From the NCBI RefSeq assembly GCF_036669915.1, contig NC_089318.1:17844512-17908511 (forward strand): a DNA stretch of 64,000 nucleotides. The letters are read 5' to 3'. The position numbers and the translations under genes are program-made. The notes beneath the pieces were generated by a model that was given only the letters and a program-made list of their open reading frames with translations, did not search any database and had not been told where the DNA came from. This document shows positions 49,601-56,889 of this stretch, one piece after another (position 1 is the stretch's first letter; each line of letters begins with the position of its first letter). The stretch comes from Pocillopora verrucosa (Eukaryota > Cnidaria > Anthozoa > Scleractinia > Pocilloporidae).

Positions 49601-50783
49601 AAGATGTGACCGTTTAAATGGGTAAAATTACAGTGTTTAAGGGGCAACAAATTTGGGATTATCCAACACAGGGTGACCGCTTAATACGGTGTCGCTTAAA
49701 ACAGGTTGGAGGGTATTTATCTTTCTTCTGTTGACCGTTTTGATTACCTTGGTTTTGGCTGAACGACACTACAAGAAGAAGCGCTCTAATTTTGATATTT
49801 TTAGAGGGGAATGGGTGAAAAAAGGAAATATAGGTAAATTGAAACATTGCTGTTTTTGTTTTAAAGATTCAATATTAGCAAAAGACTGTTATAGTGCTGA
49901 GGAACAAAAGCGAAAATTCTGTCCAGCGGTGTGTTGTTTTGCTGTATATCACGACGTCCCGTTGCCGTGCAGTTTACCGTCTTTACTCCAGCAAGGTGAC
50001 GTTTGTAATTCGTTTTTCATGTATACCTCCCTAGTTCGTTTCTTCGTGAATTTTTTCTCCTTCGATGAATTTTCTCGCCTAGCTTGAATCCAAGTTTGGT
50101 TTTGATGTGAGTAACCCCTTAAGCAGTTGTGTTGTTTGAAAGTGTTCCGTAATTGTTTCAAATTTCTCCTTTAGTGAGGACGGTAACACAGTTGTGGAAC
50201 AATTTTGATTGTTATCAGCCAGTTTTAAGCGCTAAAAAGGTAGTGGGAGCGCCATTGTAAACCAGTGGGCGGTGGAAAAAGAAAAAATTCTGCGTTTTCC
50301 TCAATAACTGGATAGTAGGCGGCTGCGCGTGTGGAGACTTTCCGCGGCATAACGCACTGTCCGTACGTCCCAGCATCTTTCTGAGACGAGGTTACGTTTC
50401 CTCCTGTTTCAGCGGTTTTGATGGGCTAAACTACCCCTTTAGTTCATTTAGCTTCAATGTAAAATTTACTTTAACTGCTGTGTGCTTCCACGCCAAGCTG
50501 TTGAATAGAAGTGAGGTTAAAGCTAACTCCATCTTGATATAAACATCATGACTTCAAATAAAAATCCCTTTGTTATTATTTGAGTTCCTTTCCTCTATCA
50601 TTGTAAAGTCACTTCTAGTCTCGCTGCCATTTAAAGGCTTGGTTGCATTTCACGTTACTGAACTAGAATATTGTCGGTTTTGCTTCCACAGGCAATGTTC
50701 CCAGTCTAGCAGAGATGCTGCAGGGTTCAGAAGATCTGCCACTGACATTAACTGCAATGCTGAGACTGCAAGCCCAAAGCTAG
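16625..50783 (+). CDS. ANAPC1: Anaphase-promoting complex subunit 1 (APC1/TSG24), 59 exons
   Basis: Largest scaffold subunit of the APC/C E3 ligase (nucleus and mitotic cytoplasm). The start ATG at 16625 (or 16628) gives [13 protein letters not shown], matching the human N-terminus. Exon starts: 16625, 17739, 18836, 20241, 21088, 21282, 21758, 22660, 23686, 24122, 24532, 24876, 26483, 26692, 27334, 27473, 28096, 28720, 29521, 29678, 30118, 30806, 30993, 31340, 32069, 32555, 33057, 33320, 33728, 34204, 35143, 35358, 35649, 36574, 37607, 37731, 38233, 38642, 39001, 39873, 40216, 41074, 41662, 42575, 43026, 43395, 43816, 44321, 45144, 45727, 46153, 46659, 47074, 47496, 48189, 48420, 49033, 49867, 50692 (stop TAG 50781-50783). 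All junction phases fit; total 1847 residues against 1944 in human. The N-terminal propeller contains [13 protein letters not shown] Ser/Pro-rich loop spans about 243-384. Proteasome/cyclosome repeats span about 1075-1560, with [22 protein letters not shown] and [12 protein letters not shown]. The shorter length may mean one or two small missed exons near residues 43 and 468. Confidence 0.95.
17802..17819. repeat. (TA)n microsatellite
   Basis: Alternating TA run about 10 bp after the donor of ANAPC1 exon 2 (17739-17792). Confidence 0.8.
17860..18110. repeat. ACATTAC-rich dispersed repeat
   Basis: Recurring TTACATTACT, ACAGTACATTAC and ACTTATT units in ANAPC1 intron 2. Similar composition is at 26930-27110. 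This may be non-LTR 3' sequence or degenerate satellite; there is no coding trace. Confidence 0.35.
18180..18377. mobile_element. TTAA-type MITE, copy 1 (reverse)
   Basis: Ends GGGAGTTAAAAGGTTAA with the family interior (CAAACAGGTAAT, GATCTAATACCAAATTCT). It abuts copy 2 head to head, forming the perfect palindrome at 18340-18403. Confidence 0.6.
18374..18577. mobile_element. TTAA-type MITE, copy 2
   Basis: Starts TTAACTCCCAAGATCTGATT and ends GGGAGTTAAAGGGTTAA, inverted termini bounded by TTAA. Confidence 0.65.
19097..19308. mobile_element. TTAA-type MITE, near-consensus 212-bp copy
   Basis: TTAA + CCCTTTCACTCCCA at the left and TGGGAGTGAAAGGG + TTAA at the right. Perfect short TIRs starting CCC inside TTAA are typical of piggyBac-type non-autonomous elements. 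No ORF. Confidence 0.75.
19370..19580. mobile_element. TTAA-type MITE, second subfamily
   Basis: TTAACCCTTTACACCCAAAC at the left and TTAGGGATTAAAGGGTTAA at the right, with GCATATTCTCC interior. A reversed partial copy of the same subfamily follows at about 19585-19718. Confidence 0.65.
19771..19983. mobile_element. TTAA-type MITE copy
   Basis: TTAACCGTTTAACTTCCAAG at the left and GGGAATTAAAGGGTTAA at the right; diverged termini, same interior as 19097-19308. Confidence 0.65.
20629..20840. mobile_element. TTAA-type MITE copy (reverse, diverged)
   Basis: Left end TTACCGTTCAACTCCCAAAA, right end GGGAGTTAAAGGGTTGA. The interior matches the copy at 18180-18377. Confidence 0.6.
21555..21716. mobile_element. 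Second copy of GTGGTATATAC-ended MITE
   Basis: Shares AAAAGCACTATTCACATG and GTGTGGTATATAC with 594-786. The left end is diverged. Confidence 0.45.
23160..23172. repeat. Poly-G run
   Basis: Homopurine GGGGGGGGGG-type run in an ANAPC1 intron. Similar poly-G tracts are at 22121-22130 and 62571-62580. Confidence 0.6.
23195..23420. repeat. Two SINE 3' fragments in opposite orientation
   Basis: CTTAGTCACTTCATGTTAGG and GGGATAAGCTCTGGCTGG on the plus strand, then CCAGCCCAAGCTTATCCC and the complement of GGGGGAGTAGCC as an inverted fragment. Confidence 0.5.
24992..25155. repeat. Foldback repeat ending TTATCAACTGAG / CTCAGTTGATAA
   Basis: Imperfect palindrome: TTATCAACTGAG at the left and CTCAGTTGATAA at the right, interior AGTTTGAAAGCTGGCGTTTT and its complement. 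Related pieces are at 22120-22275, 38435-38530 and 43650-43770. Confidence 0.6.
25217..25700 (-). mobile_element. 5'-truncated non-LTR retrotransposon fragment (LINE RT C-terminus)
   Basis: The minus-strand frame between about 25690 and 25520 reads [15 protein letters not shown], then [20 protein letters not shown]. This LWN-IP-EIR pattern is typical of the end of non-LTR reverse-transcriptase ORFs. The copy has a stop upstream and ends at its 3' side in a TTATTA-type microsatellite (plus strand ATAATAATAATAATAATGAT near 25227). It is dead and fragmentary, inside an ANAPC1 intron. Confidence 0.65.
26458..26507 (+). repeat. 20-bp direct repeat straddling ANAPC1 exon 13 acceptor
   Basis: GTTTGATTCACATTTTCTTG occurs at 26458-26477 (intron side) and 26488-26507 (coding side, part of MFDSHFLD). 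Acceptor TTCAG lies between the copies, at 26478-26482. Confidence 0.8.
31500..31765. other. CpG-dense TTCG/CGAA-rich patch in ANAPC1 intron 24
   Basis: Many overlapping CGAATTTTCG, GCGAAAATTCG and TTCGACGA motifs in an otherwise CpG-poor intron. No gene found; the open frames on both strands reflect composition. Possibly a young or unmethylated insertion. Confidence 0.4.
32705..32945 (+). mobile_element. tRNA-type SINE copy, diverged
   Basis: Contains a B-box-like GGGTTCGAGAT (about 32751) and the shared body GATGGACCAGAATCCCA, TAATACTCCAATTTACTTCA and AAGCTCCGTCTGAGTGAGCC. Same family as 33839-34162. Confidence 0.55.
33839..34162 (+). mobile_element. tRNA-type SINE, longest copy
   Basis: The head CCCAGCGATTAACGCGCTGA resembles a tRNA-derived promoter region. 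It is followed by TGTTCTTGGGCAAAAGACTT, CAGTGCCTCTCTCTACCCAG, GCGATGGACCAGCATTCCAT and CTAGTCGCTTCATGCTGCAG, ending GGCTGGGTGAGTC. Other copies are at 32705-32945, 55990-56245, 44530-44710 (reverse) and 44760-45015 (reverse). Confidence 0.65.
34570..35000. other. CpG-rich segment in ANAPC1 intron 30
   Basis: GCGCGC, CTCGCGCGTG and GTTCTCGCGGAG cluster here. The segment separates exons 34204-34310 and 35143-35220. No exon supported; the overlapping short frames look compositional. Possibly an inserted repeat. Confidence 0.3.
35887..36089. mobile_element. TTAA-type MITE, second subfamily copy
   Basis: Left end CTAACCCTAAAAG, right end TTAGGGTACTAATGGTTAA, with the GTATGGAGAATTTGGATACT interior shared with 19370-19580. 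Confidence 0.5.
36950..37075. repeat. ATGATAGT palindromic repeat with GTCCAAAC ends
   Basis: ATGATAGTTGGTGATAGT is followed by its near complement ACTATCATCAACTATCAT. The block is bracketed by GTCCAAAC (left) and GTTTGGAC (right). Probably a small TIR element, in ANAPC1 intron 34. Confidence 0.5.
39259..39799 (+). repeat. (GGTTTT)n hexanucleotide array, about 90 units
   Basis: Nearly pure GGTTTT units in ANAPC1 intron 39 (between exons 39001-39048 and 39873-39955). The only breaks are two 5-bp units (about 39401 and 39551) and one interruption, GGTTTTTTCTTAGG, near 39454-39467. All six frames stay open for long stretches, giving LV, WF and GF dipeptides on the plus strand and KP, NQ and TK on the minus strand. 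These are not genes. Confidence 0.97.
42238..42421. mobile_element. MITE containing CTCGCGCCAC and ACTTTGGTTTTGGTTTT
   Basis: Shared modules: AATCTCGCGCCACTCTCGCG, CCCGCGTTTTCCCGCGC, GATTACTTTGGTTTTGG, then ACGACATTGAATCG. Related copy at 44080-44295; a 3' piece is at about 49735-49790. Confidence 0.5.
44080..44295. mobile_element. Diverged copy of CTCGCGCCAC MITE
   Basis: GATTGGTCCAGAAAACTCGC at the left and TACTTTGGTTTTTTTTGACA at the right, paralleling 42238-42421, immediately before ANAPC1 exon 44321-44407. Confidence 0.5.
44530..45015 (-). mobile_element. Two reverse-oriented SINE copies
   Basis: ATGGCCCAAGAACACACC, then AAATCCGCACCTCTCGACC; and again CCTAAGGACACAACACAC-like sequence with CCCAGACCTCTCGA. 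These are complements of the SINE head (GGTTCGAG-type box and TGTTCTTGGGC). Confidence 0.45.
49298..49711. mobile_element. MITE with ACCTGTATTAAGCGGTCA inverted termini
   Basis: CAGTCAAACCTGTATTAAGC at the left; GACCGCTTAATACGGTG and CTTAAAACAGGTTGGA at the right. Internal GTGACCGTTCAATACAGG and TGACCGTTTAAATGGG repeat the theme. It sits in ANAPC1 intron 57. Confidence 0.65.
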
Positions 50784-51668
50784 TTCCTTTCCTTGCTTTT
50801 GCAAAGAATCTATTCAACTGCGTGACGGTGGTATGAACAACAAAGAAAATGCTCTTTTTAAGTTGTAAACTTTCGGTTGAAATGCTCAGTTAAGCTAACC
50901 CGGTTGGTTAAGAAAAGTAAAGGACTGGGGCCTGGGACGAGTGTATTCTCGAGTTGCTGAGAACTAGAGAAAAGAAGGAAGAGTCAGCGCTCTCTTCATT
51001 TCTGTTTTCCTTCTTTCTTTCACGGTCCGTTTTCATGCTTTCTTTCACCTGTTCCAAACAATTTGAGAAAATAATATGTACAGAATAAAACGTTATTTGA
51101 AAAAGTACACGGTTTATAATTCTCCTTTTTTTTTAATGCACAAGTCCGGAAATTCAAGATCGAATGACATATAATTATTAATGTAGGATTGAGAAGTGGC
51201 ATTCGCCTTGAACATCCATCGATCATATGAGACACAAAGAAGTTCATTTACCTCTGAGCCTCTGCAATTTTTAGGAGGATTTTTGTTTACAAGATGAAAG
51301 CACCGTTTTACCTTTCCCCGAACCTGTGTCTTCAATATTTCTCTCTTTATTTGGTTGCTAGGCGTTCCGCTATGCATCACAGCCCCCTTACACCCCCTCT
51401 GCTAAGCCTTTTCCTCTATCACACTACGTTCTATTCCTTCTTATTACTTAGTACTTACGGGTTTTATCCTCGTTCTTGTTGAATCCTTCGTCCTATAGAC
51501 ATTTCCCGTTTTGGACCAGATAGGTTTTCATTTGAGGCCTCCTGTTCAGCTGTTGGATACCCTCTGAGCTCTGGCAGCTATGATCTCCGCTGACTTCGTT
51601 GTTCTTTTAGTGTCTCCAGTCTTTACCTGCCATCAAAACTGACTGCGTAAAGATTGGCACTAGAGAAT
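50784..51668. other. ANAPC1 3' UTR and spacer to POLE2
   Basis: No gene supported. Carries the presumed ANAPC1 poly(A) signal at 51084 and pyrimidine-rich stretches (51000-51050, 51395-51440). The POLE2 promoter should lie within about 600 bp. Confidence 0.6.
51084..51089 (+). terminator. Likely ANAPC1 poly(A) signal AATAAA
   Basis: AATAAA 300 nt past the ANAPC1 stop and about 600 nt before POLE2. It is the first canonical hexamer seen after the stop, so it is the probable transcript end. Confidence 0.45.
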
Positions 51669-51677
51669 TTTGGCGCC
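51669..51677 (+). promoter_or_regulatory. E2F-type site upstream of POLE2 start
   Basis: TTTGGCGCC matches the E2F/DP consensus TTTSGCGC; its GGCGCC core is self-complementary. It sits 22 bp before the POLE2 ATG, so it is at the transcription start or in a very short 5' leader. E2F control of POLE2 is well known in animals. Assignment rests on motif and position only. Confidence 0.6.
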
Positions 51678-51699
51678 ATTTTTTGTCGAACAAACCAAC

Positions 51700-53268
51700 A
51701 TGGCTGCTACGATTAGAGGGAAAATAGTCTCAACGTTCAAATTACATGGCCTTTCACTCAAAATAGACGCATCTAAATTCCTCGCAGAGGTTTTAGGTTC
51801 CTTGACTGAGGTTGAGTTAGAAGATTGGCTGGATAAAATTGTGGAGGGAGTCCAAAAACAACCACTAACTACTTCACTTGTCGACCGTGATGTAGTCGAA
51901 CAGGCCGTTCAAGAATGTAGTCACACCGCTGAAGACGACAGCGATCACGCGTTTACCTTCATTGATGCTTTCAGCGTGCCAATATTCTCGTTTAACCCTG
52001 ACAGAAAAAAGTTTCTACCGCATAACGATGTCAGTTCTCTTCACGCACATAACCCGAACGCCAAATCCATGGTGTTCCGAGAGAGGTACAGAGTACTTCA
52101 TCAACGAACCATGAGGCATGAATTATTCTCGCCGGTTGTAGAGGGAGCTAATCAGAGTCAAGTGGCGGAGAAGTTTGCTCTCAAGCCCGTAGAATTCCTG
52201 CTAGGGAGTACTGCAAACCTGGGACAGATAATTGTGCTGGGAATGCTAACACAAATCAAAGAGGGCAAATATTATCTGGAAGATCCTTCTGGTGTTGTGG
52301 AACTCGATATGCGTCAAGCCAATTTCCACACTGGTCTGTACACAGAGAATTGCTTCGTGCTTGCTGAAGGAACTTACGAAGATGGTGTATTCCGCATCAA
52401 AGCCTTAGGTTTTCCCCCAGCAGAGCCAGGAAAAGTGACCAGAAATCATTTTGGTAATGTTAATTTCTTCGGCGGCCCTTCCTCCACCAGTTTAAAAGCA
52501 TCAGCAAAGCTTAAGGCCATAGAAAGAGAGAACCACAATGCAATGTTTGTGATCTTGTCAGATGTATGGCTGGACCAGCCAAAGGTTATGGAAAAGCTCC
52601 GAGCATTGTTTTCAGGATATTCAACCATGCCACCAGCCATGTTCATTCTGTGTGGAAACTTCACCTCTGAGCCATACGGCCCTAAACACTATCACACTCT
52701 CAAAGCGTCATTCCAGGCTTTTGCCAAGTTGGTGGCAGAGTTTCCACCACTGACAGAGAATAGCCGTTTTGTGTTCATACCTGGGCCACAAGATCCAGGA
52801 CCTGGAAACATTCTTCCAAGACCCCCAATCCCTATGGTTTTCACGTCAGCCATCACTGAAAAAATCCCTATGAGTGTATTCACTTCCAACCCTTGCAGAA
52901 TCCAGTACTGTACCCAGGAGATCATTGTTTTCAGAGAAGACCTTGTAAACAAAATGTGCCGCAACTCAATCAATCTGTCATCAGACTTGAAAGACATCCC
53001 TGTTCAGTTAACGAAGACAATCTTGGCACAGGCCCACATTTGCCCTATCCCACCCCATGTCAGGCCAATTTACTGGACTCAGGATCACTCTCTCAGGGTG
53101 TATCCTGTTCCAGATCTGATGATTTTAGCCGACAAGTATGATCCATACACCTGTTCTAGTTTAGAATGTGTTAGTACAAATCCCAGCTCCTTTGCAAGGA
53201 ACGAGTTTGCTTTTAAAGTGTACTGGCCTTCAACTAGGGAGATTGAGGACTGTAAGATCAGTGACTAA
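51700..53268 (+). CDS. POLE2: DNA polymerase epsilon subunit 2 (B subunit), intronless
   Basis: Essential non-catalytic B subunit of DNA polymerase epsilon, used in leading-strand synthesis and origin firing. It forms one uninterrupted 522-residue frame; human POLE2 is 527. The start ATG in CAACATGGCTGC is chosen because MAATIRGKIVSTFKLHGL aligns with the human N-terminus. The upstream open frame to 51670 has no ATG. Family blocks in order: N-terminal helical domain with FKLHGL and KQPL (1-75), FRERYRVLHQRT (about 125), OB fold with LLGST and LGMLTQIKEGKYYLEDP, then the inactive calcineurin-like fold with FVILSDVWLDQP, ILCGNF, FIPGPQDPGPG, NPCRIQYCTQEI and VYPVPDLMILADKYDP. A match this complete argues against a decayed pseudogene. 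The lack of introns beside the 59-exon ANAPC1 is striking and could mean retroposition or intron loss. An E2F-type site lies just upstream. Confidence 0.96.
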   Translation: MAATIRGKIVSTFKLHGLSLKIDASKFLAEVLGSLTEVELEDWLDKIVEGVQKQPLTTSLVDRDVVEQAVQECSHTAEDDSDHAFTFIDAFSVPIFSFNPDRKKFLPHNDVSSLHAHNPNAKSMVFRERYRVLHQRTMRHELFSPVVEGANQSQVAEKFALKPVEFLLGSTANLGQIIVLGMLTQIKEGKYYLEDPSGVVELDMRQANFHTGLYTENCFVLAEGTYEDGVFRIKALGFPPAEPGKVTRNHFGNVNFFGGPSSTSLKASAKLKAIERENHNAMFVILSDVWLDQPKVMEKLRALFSGYSTMPPAMFILCGNFTSEPYGPKHYHTLKASFQAFAKLVAEFPPLTENSRFVFIPGPQDPGPGNILPRPPIPMVFTSAITEKIPMSVFTSNPCRIQYCTQEIIVFREDLVNKMCRNSINLSSDLKDIPVQLTKTILAQAHICPIPPHVRPIYWTQDHSLRVYPVPDLMILADKYDPYTCSSLECVSTNPSSFARNEFAFKVYWPSTREIEDCKISD

Positions 53269-53467
53269 TGTTCGTTTGAGGTGAGAGTACAATTCAGCAA
53301 AGGAATGTTGTGTAAAGTGAATTAGTGATCACAAATACTGGAAAAAAGACTGTATTGAACACAGTGTTACATTACTTTGTAAATAGGAACCGTCTCACTT
53401 TGGGTGTACTTCTATGTTTCAATACCAAGTGGGAAAGTTCCCCATCCAGATGCAACTGATGTGAAGG

Positions 53468-53473
53468 AATAAA
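53468..53473 (+). terminator. POLE2 poly(A) signal AATAAA
   Basis: Canonical AATAAA 200 nt after the POLE2 stop, the first such hexamer on the plus strand. It implies a short 3' UTR. Confidence 0.6.
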
Positions 53474-54449
53474 TTTACTTATTATATCTCTCATTTGGTA
53501 TGTGTACCATGATTGGTCAATTTATTGGGCTGTATGTCACTGCATAGTGTGCTAAATTAAAGTCTGTTTGAATTAAAATCTTCCCCTTGTTATTTGAAAC
53601 CTGAGATATGATAGATATCCTGCTGACCTAGTTTTGTTGTTCCCTGCTGCAAATTAAGGAACATCAACATCATCATTTGCATGCAAGCTTTGTGCTTGAA
53701 CTTTAAATTAGAGGGAAAAAATTGGTCTGTAACTTACAATATGGAATAAGAAAAGAAGGTTTATAAAAGGTATATCAGGCTGAGTTTAGCAAGTTGAGAA
53801 ACTTTGACTTTCCTATTGACAGTAATTTAAATATTGAAAGCCAAGGCAAGTCTTGCAGTGAAAAAATCTTTCCAGTGAAATTTATAGCATCTGGTATTTG
53901 TGCTTGATTTAGATTCCAAGGTTAAAATACTATGATTGCATTATTGTAATATAACGTTCATCCTCGTAAAGATGAGTTGCATACTCTGCAACATTCAAGT
54001 GGTTAGCAATTGGTGCTTTTTCATGAACTGATTACCATGTCAAAGTGAATATCAACTGTGTGATTGTTTGGATTATTATTTTAAAGTCCTCTTTAACTTC
54101 AATTTCCAACCAATGTGATTCATGAATGAAAAGTGCATGACCTAAAAAGCAATATTATTGCAAAATTCTTGTAAAAGCAACGGTATGGTAAAATAAAAAT
54201 AACAAGACAATAGATGGTGCAAAAAATATATATCTATCGAATCTTTTAGCTTTTCTTACCGAATTGTGACAAGAAAATCCCCTCTAATTTTGGAGACAAT
54301 GACTCGTTTAGCCGATGTAACTTACATTGCCTGTCACGCAAGTTTTGTCAAAGAATCACGCAAACAATCAACAGTCACGGAAGATTCATAACTCGACATG
54401 TTTACGTCAGTCACTTAGTTGACGAGCGAGAGATTCGAAGTAAAACGCC
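53474..54449. other. Spacer between POLE2 and PH-domain gene
   Basis: AT-rich, no exon or recognised repeat. It should contain the PH gene promoter. Confidence 0.5.
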
Positions 54450-56889
54450 ATGGGGACTATAAAGGCCGGTTATCTCAACAAACTAAGTAAGTTTCTCTCG
54501 AATGAGAATTCTAAGAAGTAGCCGAAATCAATAGAAACACAAATTCTTCTCATTCTTAGGCGGTTTCTTCAAGAATTCTTGGAAGAGAAGGTACTTCGTT
54601 CTATACCAAGATGGCGTATTCTGTTATTACCAAGACTCAAAGGATAAGGAATGTGACGGTAAAATCCACATGAAAACAGAATGCCGACGAATAAACGTTG
54701 GCCAAGCCGTTGGAGAAGGAGTAAAGCCTCCTAAGGACAATGATTTAAATGCCATGTTCTGTGTTTCTTCGCCCGAACGGACGTGGTATCTCTACGCAGA
54801 GAGCGAGAGGGAAGCAAGGTGAATACCTCGCCAGTAACTTTGACAAGATTTGGGGCGTTTTTATCATTGATCTAAACTTCTTTGGGTGATCATTACATCT
54901 AAGTAGTTTTTTCATTAAAGCAGTTGTTTGACTTACATTTAGACGTGACATCAGATCGGTCAAACAACTATTTTTTATTTTTTTTTATTCCGCCCTTCAT
55001 AGCTTAATTATATGAAACTCGGTGTTCACATTTAGGATTAATTGTCTTTTTAGGAATCAAAGGGGTATGGTTTGGGTAAATAATATATATATTCAGTCAC
55101 GTTAGAATCCTACAAGTGATCTAGTCAGTATAAAATGATATCGCCCTCGGTCTTAAAATTATTCCTTTACTCCATGTTTGCCACAAATTTTGATTCCCTT
55201 TCCTCAAAGTTTATTCCGTGTAGAATAATTTACTTGCATTCATAAGACAAACGAAAGCGGATGTTTCACTGATAGGAAAGGAAACCACTTTTTTCCCGCT
55301 TATGTTTTATTTCATGTATTAAAAATATTATCTTTTTCTCTGTCTGAATTAATTGTTGATTATTTTTGTTCCAGAGATTGGATTTCAGTCTTAGAACAAG
55401 CTAGGGTTCCAGTAAGTACAGCTTATTTGTGACTCTAGTTAACTAATGTTTTGTGCTAAGCAGAGTATATCACTACACATGCCACACTGTATATTTAATT
55501 AGGTGTAAGAATCAACAGCCAATGTCATAGTTCAGAATATGCTTCTTTTTTTATCTACTCAGCAAAAATTCAGATAGTTGATCAGGGCTCTTAGCTTAAC
55601 TTTTTTAGGCTTGCCTTTTTGCAATCTTAAATGCCCCTGGATGATTACTGCCAGAAAACAATTATTTTTGGAGGATTTCTTATATCTTTTAGGAACACTT
55701 TTTCTCTGTTGCCTCATCAGCTTATGTATGGTGGTCAACAGAACCCTCCTATGGCTGGTTCCTACTCTCCATACAGTGCTCCTAGCACTGCTGGATATGG
55801 AACAACAGCACCTCCTGGTTATGGAGCAACAGGACCTTCTGCAGGGTATGGTGCAGCAATGCCTCCCGCTGGGTATGGTACAGCATCACGCCCTCCACCA
55901 ATTGGTTTTAATCCTTCAGTTGTTCAAGGAGCAGCACCATGTAAGATTTTATTACTCAAATATTAACTTAGTGGAAGTTGAGAGGTTCAGGTTTGAGTCT
56001 TTGAAAGGCCAGTATGTTGTGTGACAAGGCATGCAAGGCATATAACTCTCACGATACCTCTCTCTATCCAGGATTATAAATGGGTAGTGTCAAACTGTCT
56101 TGGTGAATTGAGCAAATTCTGGGGAATAGCTTGCAAAAGAGTAGCATCCCATCCAGAGGGGGTAGGGATACTTCCTAGTCATGCAATAATACAAAATAAT
56201 GGAACAAGCTCTGGTTGTGTTGGTCCTGGGGCTGGAGTGCTAATTATACCTTTTTAAATTAATCTTTATCTGAAACAGAGACTCTCACCTTTTCGTATAA
56301 AATTTCCAGATTTTTCCAGACTTTCTATTATAAGGGGTTGACATGTCTGTGAAGTAGCACATTCATTTCATTGTTTTTATCTCTTGATTCATTTCTGTCA
56401 ACAGCTGGTCCCCCTCCGCCATATTCTCAGGGCCCTCCACAGCCCCAAGCAGCATATAGCCAGCCACCACCTTATCCCCAAGGGCCACCAGGAGCAGGAT
56501 ATGGACCTCCCTCTTACCCTCCTGCTAATGCCCCACAACAGCCAGGTTATCCAACACAGCCCCATCCCTACCCACAGCAAGCCCCTGGACCTTACCACCC
56601 AACCCCTCCTCCTGGTCACTATCCACAGCAGGCGTACTATCCCTCCCAAGGCACAACATACGTGCAGGGTGGCAAGCCACAGACTGTCTATGTTCAACAG
56701 CCTCCTCAGCAGCATCACAGCGGAAGGAACAAAATGATGATGGGAGCTGCTGCTGGTGTTGTTGGTGGAGCGGCAATGGGTTATATGCTGGGTCATACTG
56801 TAGGAGGGATTGGGCATCATGGCTTTGGGGGGTGGGGATCTGACCATTCATGGTCTTCAGGAGGAAGTTTTGACTGTGGCTTTGACTGA
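54450..56889 (+). CDS. PH-domain protein with Pro/Tyr/Gly-rich tail and glycine-zipper-like segment
   Basis: Five phase-compatible exons (54450-54486, 54560-54818, 55375-55411, 55721-55940, 56405-56889) encode 345 residues. Residues 1-111 form a pleckstrin-homology domain: MGTIKAGYLNKLSGFF, WKRRYFVLYQDG, then the C-terminal helix with the invariant tryptophan in RDWISVLEQARVP. PH domains usually bind phosphoinositides or proteins at membranes. The rest is low-complexity: repeated GYG and PPGYG units, then PPPPYSQ, PPYPQG and YPQQ runs as in XYPPX-type tails. Near the C-terminus KMMMGAAAGVVGGAAMGY resembles a glycine zipper, followed by HHGFGGWG and SFDCGFD. I recognise no named orthologue with this order. 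The tail may be disordered or condensate-prone, which is inference. The intron at 55941-56404 carries a SINE copy. Confidence 0.85.
55990..56245 (+). mobile_element. tRNA-type SINE copy in PH gene intron 4
   Basis: Shares CGATACCTCTCTCTATCCAG, ATAAATGGGTAGTG, AGCATCCCATCCAGAGGGGG and TCCTAGTC with the 33839-34162 copy; head degraded. Confidence 0.55.

Noticed and set aside
49689..49866. Start of the 132-codon frame overlapping ANAPC1 exon 58
   Set aside because: Only 49867-49995 is exon; the upstream portion is MITE and intron sequence.
51670..51699. Upstream TTG start for POLE2
   Set aside because: The residues have no counterpart in the family and the ATG at 51700 aligns with the human N-terminus; this stretch also holds the E2F site.
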